Assembly: GCA_020634315.1 (NCBI GenBank)
Contig: JACKBV010000017.1
Span: forward strand, 1 to 64,000
From: Ardenticatenaceae bacterium
GTDB lineage: Bacteria; Chloroflexota; Anaerolineae; Promineifilales; Promineifilaceae
Direction: 5' to 3'
DNA length: 64,000 nucleotides
How positions within the stretch are numbered: position 1 is the first letter of the stretch; each line of letters starts with the position of its first letter. Position numbers and translations under genes: made by a program. A model generated the notes under the pieces. The model was not told the origin of the DNA, searched no databases, and was given only the letters and a program-made list of their open reading frames with translations. This document shows, one piece after another, positions 9,001 to 18,077 of the stretch.

Positions 9001-9143
9001 CCCCTGGTCAATATCGTTTGATTGTGGGCTGGTATCTGTTGGCCGATTTGCGTCGCTTGCCCGTGCTGGACGAGGCTGGTGCGCCAATTGACGATAAATT
9101 TCTCGTGCCCGGTTTGGCCGTCGCTGGCGCACTCACGCCGTAA
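6081..9143 (+). CDS. DUF2723 membrane glycosyltransferase with C-terminal beta-sandwich
   Basis: A 1020-residue protein. The N-terminal ~480 residues hold about a dozen membrane helices; the DUF2723 signature follows TM segments at Asp151-Glu154 (RADTFEFQ) and His166 (GIAHPTGYPLY), as in GT-C enzymes of the TMEM260/protein O-mannosyltransferase type. The remaining ~520 residues are extracytoplasmic and beta-rich, ending in a module with VFVQILDSDDRIV and PTSQWTPGE that recurs in two other enzymes of this window. Donor and acceptor are unknown; a polyprenyl-phosphate sugar donor is likely for the fold. The TTG start at 6081 is favoured: AGGGAGG ends 10 nt upstream. The ATG at 6090 is the alternative; the ATG at 6071 is out of frame. 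Six or more ACGGCCGT palindromes lie inside. Confidence 0.85.
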   Translation: MGLMVALNKLRITAVSHPIFALLPLVVGGLAATRLLYELLFPRWLWLARPFPAMLLALLFAGAAWLLIRRTLPAKSGAAWLPLFLNLIYLLQPDVNLVNGRFLFAMTIWLAVVLLVLPDTSHPRREGVLLLWLLLAPIYLLTMSTAVGRADTFEFQVVAPQLGIAHPTGYPLYLLLGKLWTLLIPLGSVAWRLNVGTAVYALLATTLLYLTGLRLLRQPIPALLGAITLGITPTFWSQAIAAEVYSLHALIVSSVLLLALHLLPTQLAKNSQQPAAAERQQITDQQLPGKMMRDWRPLAMVFLVGLGLTNHLTSVFLLPTAGLALLFIGAISQQKSLRSNLRSLFTFALFFLLPLTLYAYLPLRWAALHDEGMGFGRFLDWVIGGRFQDALQWAAWLHDPTRYAIIGRLLVDNWGALNLALAAIGLLYLAIRHWRAALLLFLAWFGFSFYALNYYVPDLAVFLMGAHVVLTLWWMAGAAALLHISSVAVRTAIPTLQAAVYTLLFMPALLLSMTTWPLVDQAQDDGLMQWGTAVLDLPLAANAAILADSEKIAPLYYLQQAEGVRPDLDIMVLPDEAAYRAELDKRIAAGQTVYLARFLPGLEGIYHLRAFGPLTEVSPKPLTQLPPTATPTTLSWQGVELAGYVLASASPYGARETAVTLYWQTSQPITQSLYVYVRWQGQAPLNASGQHAAHNNYPTLAWDAGELVSDFYRLPHPVSPVAQTLALQVALAPPFTPAAALPWETVTTVNVPATAALTLPHSLRAQVGAGTMLSGAQFAATIRPQTPLPVTLTGFGDPAAIQLSLLPLTAANGDEGVTNSQSPVANLSPFATTLSLDTDMGNGRYALVVQTDSAARCGWLRPLSRGCVLGEVTVNGAPLPAGATNFDDKIALLDVAIPDTTLQPGGLLHLTLTWQALAAIPADYTVFVQILDSDDRIVGQVDAWPVQGTRPTSQWTPGEMVTDPYVVQLSGEMPPGQYRLIVGWYLLADLRRLPVLDEAGAPIDDKFLVPGLAVAGALTP

Positions 9144-9171
9144 ATGGATGGTTCCTGGCTGAATGCGTGGG

Positions 9172-10071
9172 TTATGCTTCTGTGGAGAAGTCGGCGGCAA
9201 CGGCCGTTACCGCCAACTTGCTGCTAAAGCGCGGGTCAACCGTCACCCCCAAAATGATGTTTGCTTCAGGATGGATCACATCTTGCAAAATCCGCGTCGC
9301 ATCCTGAACATCTGTCAGATTGGCTTCTGGCCCAATGGTCAAATGCAGCAGCAGCCGTCGTGCGCCATGAATGCCGCGTCCCTGGCTGTGCGCGTATAAG
9401 GCGCGGCGTGCCGCCCGTCGCGCATATTGTGTGCCTTGTGCCTCGCCGGTTGTCAAAATGGCTGTTCCCTGTCCACCTGTCGTGCTTTTCAAATCGGCCA
9501 AATCCAGATTGATGAGACCAGAGGCATTGACCAGGTTGTTCAGGGCATGGATCGTGCGCACGACATCCAGCTCGGTTTGCTGCCATGCGGCTGTTTGTGC
9601 GCCAATCACCAGCAAAAGATCAACGTCGCATTGCAGCAAGGCCATGTGCGTATGGGTTGTCTCTTGCAGATGGGCGGGAAACGGCCGTATCACCACCAAT
9701 GCGCTCATCATGTCCAGGGCACGCGTCGTCTCGATGACAACCTGCGCGACTCTGGCACAAGCCGCTGTTTCCAGACTGGTGACAAGGATGACCATATCCG
9801 CGCCGCTGAGCGCATGATACAGTTTTTGCCGTGCAGCAGATGGAAACGGCCGTTCCTCAGCCGGGCGATCATCATCATCGCCCCCATCGCTGGCGAAAAT
9901 TTGCGTTGACACGGCCGATTTAACCGCCTGTGTCATTTGTGTATGGATGGCAATAAAATCCGCGCCATACAAATTGCCGCTGAGCATGGCCTCCAGCGCG
10001 TGCAAACCACGCTCGCCAGTTGCCACAACACGCACACGCGCATGGTCAATCCGCCCCCCTTCACGTTTCAT
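9172..10071 (-). CDS. FtsZ-like tubulin-superfamily protein with degenerate GTP-binding signature
   Basis: A 299-residue protein that aligns along its length with FtsZ by eye. The C-terminal half is clear: GLINLDLADLKSTT (186-198) corresponds to the FtsZ T7 region with Asp190 and Asp193 retained, followed by a match to the GxAxMGxGxAxGxxRAxxAAxxA block, then GARRLLLHLTIGPEANLTDVQDA and ANIILGVTVDP. The N-terminal half keeps the fold pattern (RVRVVATG, GADFIAIHT, GADMVILVTS, VVIRPF), but the GGGTGTG tubulin signature is replaced by SLETAAC at 99-105 and the first glycine loop is poor. GTP binding is therefore doubtful. An insertion rich in Asp (DGGDDDDR, 62-69) is present and the usual C-terminal FtsA-binding tail is missing. 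It converges with the DUF2723 gene. A cytoplasmic scaffold role is only a guess. Confidence 0.75.
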   Translation of the reverse strand: MKREGGRIDHARVRVVATGERGLHALEAMLSGNLYGADFIAIHTQMTQAVKSAVSTQIFASDGGDDDDRPAEERPFPSAARQKLYHALSGADMVILVTSLETAACARVAQVVIETTRALDMMSALVVIRPFPAHLQETTHTHMALLQCDVDLLLVIGAQTAAWQQTELDVVRTIHALNNLVNASGLINLDLADLKSTTGGQGTAILTTGEAQGTQYARRAARRALYAHSQGRGIHGARRLLLHLTIGPEANLTDVQDATRILQDVIHPEANIILGVTVDPRFSSKLAVTAVAADFSTEA

Positions 10072-10523
10072 ATTCCTTTATTTTCTTTCAACCTTTTTAT
10101 TTGTGGAGATAGTCGTTCCTCTTCTCAATGAACGAGCCTGTTTACAGATTGTGCGCCATCATAGAAAAATCCACCCGCCCTGTCAACTTAATTGCGGGCT
10201 GTTTTATCGCCACATCTGTTTATCAGCCGCCTGCTTGCCGGTGAACTTGACAACGCTGTAGTTTTGTTGTAGTATTGCAACACATACCTAGTGTAGTATT
10301 AAAATCGAATAATTTGGCACCCATAATGGCTTGAGTTTCAAACGCTTGGCTTCATCATGGTTGTTCCCGCGGTATAGAGTCATGTACCAGGTGAGACGAT
10401 TGGGTTTCTGCCACTAACGGCTGACTGCATCCTGGCAAAAAAAGTCAAAGAGGGCTGTTTTCAATATCTTCTTTTACTTTTGCCTGCCCGCAATATAGTC
10501 TCTCCCATCTTAGACAAGGGGGA
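10072..10523. other. Intergenic region between divergent ftsZ-like and STAND-TPR genes
   Basis: 452 bp with no supported gene. It holds a directly repeated GTAGTATT (about 10269 and 10293) and a weak promoter-like pair TTGCAA (10275) and TAAAAT (10300) with a 19-bp gap, some 220 bp before the large gene. No palindrome of the AACGGCCGTT family is present here. Nothing else stands out. Confidence 0.4.
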
Positions 10524-13500
10524 ATGATGTTGAGTCCGTTCATCACTGTAGACAATAAGCTGTTCCTGGGACGGGTCGAAGAACAGAAGCAATTTCGTGC
10601 CGCTCTAAAAGAATTATTAGATGCAACAGAATCAGATAATTTCCCTTATGTATGTTTGCTGCATGGCGATGGTGGGATTGGAAAAACCACATTAGCCAAA
10701 CGATTTCGTGACATTGCGACGGTTGAAAAACCGTTTGCCGACGCCTTCGAATATTTATGGGTAGACTGGGAAGACGAGCGCAAAAAGCTTGCCGGTTTAC
10801 AAGTAGGGCGTGAAAACGTAACGGCCGAAGTCGTTTTCAAAGGCATCTATACAGCAGCCATTCGTAAAAAATGGGGGCGCCAATTCCCTGCTTACCGTAA
10901 AGCATTGGAGCAGGCAAACGAGGCGGAGCAAAAAGTCGCCGAAATCCTCACGCGTGAGGATAGCTGGGAAGAATTAGCGTTGCTGCGCAGCGTTGGCGTT
11001 GGCGCAATTGCCAAAATTATCCGCACGCGTATCCCCCTCATCGGTGACAGCGGCGAACAACTGGTACAGACATTCCTCGACGCCGGTGTGCAGGTGGGGG
11101 CCGAACAAGCCGCAAAATTACGCGCTATCCTCGAAACTTATCTGCGTGCTCGCCTCAAACCTGGCTTTTTTGACCATTTCCTCAACCCAAACGAACAACT
11201 GGCACACGCTCTGGCGCGTGGGCTGGCTAAAGTCGCCGAAAAAAAACGGCTGATCGTCTTCCTGGATTCGTACGAAGTTGTTGATCGTGCTGACATCTGG
11301 ATACGCTCTGTGATTCGTGCTGCCGGTTCGCGCGTGATGTGGGTGATCAGCGACCGCAACGATCTCGTACACAGCCGTCAGTTTGGCAATGAATATTTCA
11401 AAGGCTATGCTGACGACAGCCCACGACGTTTGCTGGCATATCGGATGCATCCATTGGCCGTTGACGATATTCACCAATACTTTGCGGCGCAAGATCGCGC
11501 CTTGTCCAAAGAAGAAGCAGAAGCCATTAGTCGAGCGACGCGTGGCATTCCGCTGGCTGTACAGGAAGCGGCCGACGTTTTGAGTGCCGGAGCCACCTTC
11601 GCCGAAGTCGTGGGCGATTTGTCTGACGTTACTCCTGGCGATCAAATTGTACGCCGCATGACCGACCGGTATATGCAGCATGTGGTGGCAGACAGCGACC
11701 GGCAGGCGATTTACGCATTGGCCCTGGCGAGAGGGGATGTGGATGTGCTGCGTGCGATGGTTGCGCCAGAGGAGAGCCGCGCGTTTGACCTGGATGCGTT
11801 GATTCATCGTTTGGAGCGGGATTATGCGTCTGTTCATGCCGACCGCGCACGCCTTCATGATGATCCCTCGTTGTTTATCCGCGAATACTTGAAGGCAGAA
11901 GTGCGCCGTTCGGGGACGTTGGTGCGTCAGTTGAACCAACAGGCTGTGACGGTGCTGCGCCAGCGCCTCAGTGACGCGGAAAAGCAGACGGAGCCAATCG
12001 AAACGCGCTGCCAGGATGAATCCTGGGTGCAGTGGGTGCTTGATTTGACGGAATCTTTGCTCTGGCTCGATGAAAAGGAGACGTGGCATTGGTTGACGCC
12101 CCGTTTTGTTGAGGGGTTGGCTTACAATGCAGATTTGTGCCGGGGTTTGTTGGCTGTGTTGGCGGGGTGGCGTGAGCAGTTGAGTGAAAGTGGGCAGCAG
12201 GTGTATGTGCGCTTAACGGCCGTTTACAACACCCAACCCGCGCTAGAAGATGAAGCCAATATGTTGCAAGTCTTGCAGCGTATGGCCCAACAGGGCTGGT
12301 TTGATGGGCCAGGCGTCGCCGAGCGGCAGGCGATCTTGCAATGGCGGCAGGGGCTATTGGCGCAGCGCCAGCGCCGTTATGAGGCCGCACTGCGGGCTTA
12401 TGAAGCTGCCGAAGCGGGCATCCCGCCCGCTGGCATCGTTTTACGGCAGCACCTGGCTGACGCGTTGGAAGGGGTTGCGCGGCATGCCATTTGGGTGCAG
12501 CCATCGGGAAACCCCGGCGCAGCGCTCGACGTGGAAGCGATTTTGCAGAAGGTTGTCGCCTGGCAGCCGCAGCGAGCCAGTGGCTGGTATTACCTGGGGG
12601 TGGTCACAGAGCTAGACGGCCGTTTCCCCGAAGCACTGGCCCATTACGAGAAAGCGTTGCAAATTGACCCCAAATACGCGATTGCCCATCAGGGCATTGG
12701 CAGCGTGCAGCAAGCGTTGGGGAATGCCGATGCCGCTTTGCAAGCGTACCGCCAGGCCGCCAGATTAAATGCGCAGTTTGCCGCGCCGCACATTGGCATG
12801 GGCGAGGTTTACCAGAAGCGTGGTGCGCGTGCGGAGGCCATTAAGGCGTATCGCAAAGCGGTAACTTTGGAACCACAGGCCAGCACGCCGCATTTGCGTT
12901 TGGGGGCTTTGTATCTGGCGGAAGGCCGGGATGAGGAAGCGCGTGCCAGTTATGAAACGGCCGTTTCCCTTTCCCCAAACGATGCGGCTGCCCATGCTGG
13001 CCTGGGGCAAACCTACGCGCAAACTGGGCAGACAGAAGCGGCGCTTGCCGCTTACCAGCAAGCGCTCCTGCTTGAACCAGAAAATGCGGACACATTGGCG
13101 GCGATGGGGCTGTTGTTGTGCGAATTGGGGCGATTCCAGGATGCGCAAGTTGTCTTCCAAAAAGCGATTGCCGCTAATCCTCATCACGCCGCCGCCTATG
13201 TCGGATTGGGGCGCGTGCAAATCGCGTTGCAGCAGCCACGGGCAGCGGTTGCGGCGCTGCAACAAGCCATCGCTCAGGACAGCGATTATGCGCCAGCGCA
13301 GATTGCGTTGGGGGATGCCTATATGGCGCTGCGGCAATGGGAGCACGCCTTGTCTGCTTATGAGCAGGCCGTAAAACTGGGTTCCAGTCCGGCGTCGTCC
13401 CTCGTCAAATTGGGGAATGCACAGGCTGCGCTGTTACGATGGCCGGAAGCGGCCGTTTCCTATGAACAGGCCATTGCCCAAGGCGACCGCTCGCCGCAGC

Positions 13501-16500
13501 CCTACCTCGGTTTGGGGCATGTCTACCAGGCGCAGCAGCAATTTGTCCAGGCGGCAGAGGCTTACCAACAGGCGTTGGCCTTAGATGAGCAAGCAGCCCT
13601 GGCCCATGTCGGGCTGGGGCAAATTGCCATGCAGCAAGGAGATGTGCCAGCGGCGACAGCGGCGTATCAACAAGCGATACAGTTGGACGACACCTTGCCT
13701 GACCCTTACGTTGGCCTGGGCGCGTTGCGCCGCAGAGAAGCAGCCTGGGAAGAGGCGCAGGCGGCATATCGTCAGGCCTTGCAGCGCAGTCCAGAGCATG
13801 TGCCTGCGCTTGTCGGATTGGGCGACGTTTATCTGGCGCAGGGCATGGTCACTGAAGCCTCCCTGGTTTTGGCGCAGGCTGTGCAGTTGGCTCCGCGCTA
13901 CGCGCCGGGGCATGTTGGCCTGGCGGATGTTGCCTATCACCAGGGCCAATATCAAGCCGCGCAGGCAGGGTATGAAAGGGCGTTGGCGCTAGATGGGGCG
14001 CTGGCTGCGGCGCAGGTGGGGCTGGGAAATGTGCATCTGGCGCAGGCCGCTTATGCGCCAGCGCTGGCGGCTTATCAAGCTGCGCTGGCGGCTGCACCTG
14101 ATTGTCCCAACTTCCCTTATGAGCATCTCGGCGCGGCGTACAATGCTCTGGGGCGGTATGATGCGGCGGTGCAGGCGTATGAACAGGCGTTGGCGGTGGG
14201 GCGTGGTACGGCCGTTACCTATGTCGGATTGGGCGACGCGTATCAAAACCGCCAGCAGTGTAGCCATGCGCTAAAAATGTACCGGCAGGCGCTTAGTTTG
14301 CAGGCGGGGCAGGCGGACGCGTGGCTGGGGATTGGGCAGATTTATGCGCGATACGGCCGTTTTGAGGAAGCATTACAAGCGCTGCGGCAAGCGGTGAAGA
14401 TTGAGCCACAAAGGCCTGCTTTGCAAATCGAGTTGGGGCATACGTATCGGCGCACGCGCCGCTTTGACCTGGCGCAGCAAGCGTATGCGCAGGCATTAGA
14501 GCTGGCTCCCTTGAGCGCTCCCGCTTATGTCGGCATGGGGATGGTTTATTTGCACCAGGAGCAGCTCGAGGAGGCGCGTAAAGCCTTCCTCAAAGCGCGT
14601 GATTTGGAAGTAACGGCCGTTGCTTCTACAACGGCCGTTGCCTGTGCCGGATTGGGCCACGTTTACCTGCGTCTGGGTCAACCAGAAAAGGCACGGGATG
14701 TCAGCCAGCAAGCATTGTCGCTAGACCCCAATTGCGCCGAAGCACACTTCAGCATGGGCAATTTGTGGGCAGAAGCTGGCGATTGGCGGCAGGCGCTTGC
14801 CGCTTATCAGCAGGCGGTGGCGCTCGATCCCTGGCTGTTGGCGGCGATGATTGGTTTGGGCGATGCGTATCTGGCGTTGTCCTGTTGGGCGGAGGCGCAG
14901 GACGCCTATGAGAAGGCGCTGGCTTTGGATAAGCAGGCGGCGCTGCCTCGTCTGGGGCTGGCGGCCATTTATCAGCATCAGGGGGATACCGGACGAGCTT
15001 TGCGTATTGTGCAGCAGGTCATTCGGACGGATCCCGAAAATGGGACGGCGCATTGGCGCATGGGGGCGTTGTATGCCGCGCAGGGATGTGCCGATGATGC
15101 TGTTCAGGCGTACCGGCGGGCGCTGCAATTGGGGCTGGATACGGCCGTTATCTGGACACATCTCGGCGACGCCTACCGTTTGCGTGGACATACGGCCAAC
15201 GCGGCTGACGCTTACCGGCAGGCATTGACGCGCAATGCGCAATGGACGCCAGCCTATGTCGGGCTGGGACAGGTTCATATGATGCGCGATGCGTTTGCGG
15301 AAGCCCTGGTGGCGTATCGGCAAGCGGCGGCACAAGACCCAACCCATATTCCGGCGCATTTGGGATTGGGGCAGGCTTTTCGCGCAAATGGACAATGGCA
15401 GGAGGCTGCTGCTGCTTTTCAGCGGGTACGGGAGTTAGACCCGACACACATTGCCGCGCAGCTTGGGTTGGGCGATGTATATGCTCAGTTGCAGCGGTAT
15501 GATGCGGCGATTATGGCTTATCAGGCTGTCTTGGCTGAGGATGGGCAAAATGGGGCGGCGCATTATGGGCTGGCTGTGGTTTATCAGGCGCAAGGGCGGT
15601 TGGCTGATGCTTTGGCCGCGTTTATGGCCGCGATAACGGCCGTATCGGATTGGGCCGATCCGCATGTTGGTTTGGGTGATGTGCGCTGTGCGTTGGGGCA
15701 GTATGAGGCGGCGCAAGCGGCGTATGAAGCGGCTCTGACGTTGGATCCAACCCATGTGCAGGCAAATGTGGGGATGGGGCAGGTTTGTTATCGCCTGGGT
15801 GCTTATGATGCGGCCAGGGCGGCGCTGCTGGCGGCATTGGCGCTGGATGCGCAGCATGTTGCTGCTTTGACCAGTCTGGGGAAAGTGCTGGCGGCACTGG
15901 ATCGCGCGGAGGATGCCATTAATGTTTATCAGCAGGCTTTGGCGTTGGCTCCGCAAACGGCCGTTTACCATGCTGAATTAGGCGCTATCTACACCCAGTT
16001 TCGGCAGTATGACAACGCCATTGCGGCGCTGCAACAGGCACGCCAACTCGATCCCCATTTCATACAACCATTGACCGGGCTGGCGACCGTTGCCCTGGAA
16101 CAGCGGCAATATAAGCAGGCTCTGGCTTACTGCCGACAGGCGTTGGACATTCACGCGACAGACCCTACTGTGCATACGGTACGCGGGCAAGTGTTGGCGG
16201 CACAAGGCCAGCTTGATGGCGCTATGGCTGCTTACAAACAGGCGGTGGCCCTGGACATTACCTATGCGCCAGCGCATGTGGGGCTGGGGGGGATTTACCT
16301 GCGCCTGGGCAACCATGCACGCGCGATGAATGCGTTGCAGCAAGCCATTAAGCTTGATGTCACCTATGCTCCTGCTTACGATTATTTGGGTGATTTGTAT
16401 AGGCAGGATGGGGAATTGGCGCAGGCAACTAAGGCGTATCAGCGCAGTCTGGCAATGCGACCGGGGCGGGCGAAGCCACACTATGGGCTGGGGCAGGTTT

Positions 16501-18077
16501 ATTTTGCCACCAGCCAGTATGAGGCCGCGCTGATGGCGTATCAGTCTGCATTGGAAATTGAACCGAATTGGGCTGCGCCGCACAGTGGCCTGGGTGATGT
16601 GCAGCGGGCATTGCGTCATTGGGAGGAGGCGTTGGCTGCGTATCGCCATGCGATTCATTTGGATGCGACGTATGCTGCGGCGCAAATTGGCTTGGGGTTT
16701 GTCTATATCCATAGTGAGCGTTATCACGAGGCGATTAAGGTGTTGGAAACGGCCGAAACGTTGTCTGTACAGAATACGGCCGTTTACCGTGGCTTAGGAG
16801 ATGCCTATATTGGCTTAGGGTATTACGAAAAAGCACAATCTGCATACCAGCAAGCGGCAAACCTGGAAACCAAAGATGACATGGTTTATTGTGGGCTGGG
16901 GTACGCGCGTTATCAGCAGAAAGCGTATCATCCGGCGTTGGTGGCTTATCGTCGTGCTGTTCACCTGAATGCGCAAAACACCTATGCCCATTATGGCCTG
17001 GGTTTGGTGAATGCCGCGCTTGGCAAGCCCAAAGCGGCGCTCACAGCCTATTATCAGGCCATTAAGCTTGAGCCTGATTTTGCCGAGGCTTACTACCAGG
17101 TTGGTCAGATTTACATGGATATTGGGCAGTATGAAGAGGCGCATACGATTTATGAGCATGCTTATCAACTGCGCCCCAAAGACCCCAATTATCTCAATGG
17201 GTTGGCTGCCGCGCGTACGGAATTGGGGCAAACAGAAGGAGCACTGCAACTGTATCAGCAATCTATGAACCTGGACCCCAAACGCCCGGCAACACGTTAT
17301 GGGTTAGGCGAGACGTTCCGCGCCCTCAAGCAGTATGATCAGGCGATTGCTGCTTATGAACAGGCCATTCGCCTGGATCGCAGCTATGCTGCGCCATACA
17401 TGGGGTTGGGGGATGTGTATTGGAGCCTGGGACGGCCGTATGACGCTTTGACTGCCTACGAACGTGCGCTGCGCCAGGACAAAGACCACGCTGGCCCTTA
17501 TGCTGGCCTGGGAGCCGTTTACTACAGTTTGAACAAACTCGATATGGCGATTACCGCTTACCGTAAAGCAATTGAGTTAAATCCAATGTATGCCATTGCT
17601 TATTATGGCCTGGGTAATTTGTATAAGGAAATGGGTAAGCTGGAAGAAGCTAGCATGCTTTATCGACGCGCGTTGGAGTTGAATCCGAAGCGGGCAAAAT
17701 TGCATGGCGGGTTGGGGGATGTTTACAATGCGTTGGGGGATATGGGGCAGGCCATTGCTGCTTATCAAAAGGCCATTGCGCTTGATCCAGACGATGCTTA
17801 TTCTCGTGGTTCCTTGGCTGGGGTTTACCGCAAATTGGGGCGTATGGCGGAGTATGAGGAGCAGATCACCGTTGCGCGGCAGTTGATGGCTGATGAAAAT
17901 AAGTATAATCGCGCCTGTTTTGAGTCGATTTGCGGGAATGCGGATGAGGCGCTGGTGTTGCTGCGTGCTGCTTTAAATTTGGGCCAGGTTGAAAAGAAGT
18001 GGGTTGCTCATGACCCGGATTTTGATTTTATTCGTGAGGATCCCCGTTTTCGCGAGTTGTTAGATGCGTTTCCCTAA
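10524..18077 (+). CDS. Giant STAND-type NTPase with about 51 TPR repeats
   Basis: A 2517-residue cytoplasmic protein. Residues 1-480 form a STAND/AAA-type NTPase: Walker A GDGGIGKTT (48-56, Lys54), Walker B LIVFLD (243-248), a sensor-like strand VMWVISDRND (271-280), and the GxP motif GIPLAVQEAAD (341-351) typical of NB-ARC/NACHT relatives. Residues ~480-680 are a helical linker. From ~685 to ~2430 run about 51 near-regular 34-residue TPRs with the consensus pattern AYxGLGxVYxxxGxxxxAxxAYxxALxLDP. The last ~60 residues (YNRACFESICGNADEALVLL, then DPDFDFIREDPRFRELL) are the usual ending of such TPR proteins. No effector domain is seen at either end and no membrane segment. STAND NTPases switch on ligand sensing and oligomerise, in signalling or in conflict with phage; which applies here is unknown. 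The gene is a single unbroken frame, preceded by AAGGGGGA. Confidence 0.88.
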   Translation: MMLSPFITVDNKLFLGRVEEQKQFRAALKELLDATESDNFPYVCLLHGDGGIGKTTLAKRFRDIATVEKPFADAFEYLWVDWEDERKKLAGLQVGRENVTAEVVFKGIYTAAIRKKWGRQFPAYRKALEQANEAEQKVAEILTREDSWEELALLRSVGVGAIAKIIRTRIPLIGDSGEQLVQTFLDAGVQVGAEQAAKLRAILETYLRARLKPGFFDHFLNPNEQLAHALARGLAKVAEKKRLIVFLDSYEVVDRADIWIRSVIRAAGSRVMWVISDRNDLVHSRQFGNEYFKGYADDSPRRLLAYRMHPLAVDDIHQYFAAQDRALSKEEAEAISRATRGIPLAVQEAADVLSAGATFAEVVGDLSDVTPGDQIVRRMTDRYMQHVVADSDRQAIYALALARGDVDVLRAMVAPEESRAFDLDALIHRLERDYASVHADRARLHDDPSLFIREYLKAEVRRSGTLVRQLNQQAVTVLRQRLSDAEKQTEPIETRCQDESWVQWVLDLTESLLWLDEKETWHWLTPRFVEGLAYNADLCRGLLAVLAGWREQLSESGQQVYVRLTAVYNTQPALEDEANMLQVLQRMAQQGWFDGPGVAERQAILQWRQGLLAQRQRRYEAALRAYEAAEAGIPPAGIVLRQHLADALEGVARHAIWVQPSGNPGAALDVEAILQKVVAWQPQRASGWYYLGVVTELDGRFPEALAHYEKALQIDPKYAIAHQGIGSVQQALGNADAALQAYRQAARLNAQFAAPHIGMGEVYQKRGARAEAIKAYRKAVTLEPQASTPHLRLGALYLAEGRDEEARASYETAVSLSPNDAAAHAGLGQTYAQTGQTEAALAAYQQALLLEPENADTLAAMGLLLCELGRFQDAQVVFQKAIAANPHHAAAYVGLGRVQIALQQPRAAVAALQQAIAQDSDYAPAQIALGDAYMALRQWEHALSAYEQAVKLGSSPASSLVKLGNAQAALLRWPEAAVSYEQAIAQGDRSPQPYLGLGHVYQAQQQFVQAAEAYQQALALDEQAALAHVGLGQIAMQQGDVPAATAAYQQAIQLDDTLPDPYVGLGALRRREAAWEEAQAAYRQALQRSPEHVPALVGLGDVYLAQGMVTEASLVLAQAVQLAPRYAPGHVGLADVAYHQGQYQAAQAGYERALALDGALAAAQVGLGNVHLAQAAYAPALAAYQAALAAAPDCPNFPYEHLGAAYNALGRYDAAVQAYEQALAVGRGTAVTYVGLGDAYQNRQQCSHALKMYRQALSLQAGQADAWLGIGQIYARYGRFEEALQALRQAVKIEPQRPALQIELGHTYRRTRRFDLAQQAYAQALELAPLSAPAYVGMGMVYLHQEQLEEARKAFLKARDLEVTAVASTTAVACAGLGHVYLRLGQPEKARDVSQQALSLDPNCAEAHFSMGNLWAEAGDWRQALAAYQQAVALDPWLLAAMIGLGDAYLALSCWAEAQDAYEKALALDKQAALPRLGLAAIYQHQGDTGRALRIVQQVIRTDPENGTAHWRMGALYAAQGCADDAVQAYRRALQLGLDTAVIWTHLGDAYRLRGHTANAADAYRQALTRNAQWTPAYVGLGQVHMMRDAFAEALVAYRQAAAQDPTHIPAHLGLGQAFRANGQWQEAAAAFQRVRELDPTHIAAQLGLGDVYAQLQRYDAAIMAYQAVLAEDGQNGAAHYGLAVVYQAQGRLADALAAFMAAITAVSDWADPHVGLGDVRCALGQYEAAQAAYEAALTLDPTHVQANVGMGQVCYRLGAYDAARAALLAALALDAQHVAALTSLGKVLAALDRAEDAINVYQQALALAPQTAVYHAELGAIYTQFRQYDNAIAALQQARQLDPHFIQPLTGLATVALEQRQYKQALAYCRQALDIHATDPTVHTVRGQVLAAQGQLDGAMAAYKQAVALDITYAPAHVGLGGIYLRLGNHARAMNALQQAIKLDVTYAPAYDYLGDLYRQDGELAQATKAYQRSLAMRPGRAKPHYGLGQVYFATSQYEAALMAYQSALEIEPNWAAPHSGLGDVQRALRHWEEALAAYRHAIHLDATYAAAQIGLGFVYIHSERYHEAIKVLETAETLSVQNTAVYRGLGDAYIGLGYYEKAQSAYQQAANLETKDDMVYCGLGYARYQQKAYHPALVAYRRAVHLNAQNTYAHYGLGLVNAALGKPKAALTAYYQAIKLEPDFAEAYYQVGQIYMDIGQYEEAHTIYEHAYQLRPKDPNYLNGLAAARTELGQTEGALQLYQQSMNLDPKRPATRYGLGETFRALKQYDQAIAAYEQAIRLDRSYAAPYMGLGDVYWSLGRPYDALTAYERALRQDKDHAGPYAGLGAVYYSLNKLDMAITAYRKAIELNPMYAIAYYGLGNLYKEMGKLEEASMLYRRALELNPKRAKLHGGLGDVYNALGDMGQAIAAYQKAIALDPDDAYSRGSLAGVYRKLGRMAEYEEQITVARQLMADENKYNRACFESICGNADEALVLLRAALNLGQVEKKWVAHDPDFDFIREDPRFRELLDAFP
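12576..17880 (+). repeat. Tandem ~102-bp TPR-coding repeats
   Basis: About 51 tandem units of 102 bp, each encoding one TPR. Many units share long stretches around GGxYTxGGxxxGGxGAYGxxTA-type codon blocks and the words CAGGCGTTGGC and GGCTTATCAGCAG. Such repeats are prone to expansion, contraction and assembly collapse, so the unit number should be read with caution. Confidence 0.75.

Noticed and set aside
11118..12089. A 323-codon minus-strand open frame inside the STAND gene
   Set aside because: It is opposite the NTPase domain with Walker motifs and has no recognisable domain or start signals.
12576..17880. A CRISPR array or satellite, because of regular ~100-bp periodicity
   Set aside because: The period is 102 bp, in frame, and every unit translates to a TPR.
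10524..18077. Calling the STAND-TPR gene a proven anti-phage defence gene
   Set aside because: No effector domain and no defence-island neighbours are present; only the architecture is suggestive.
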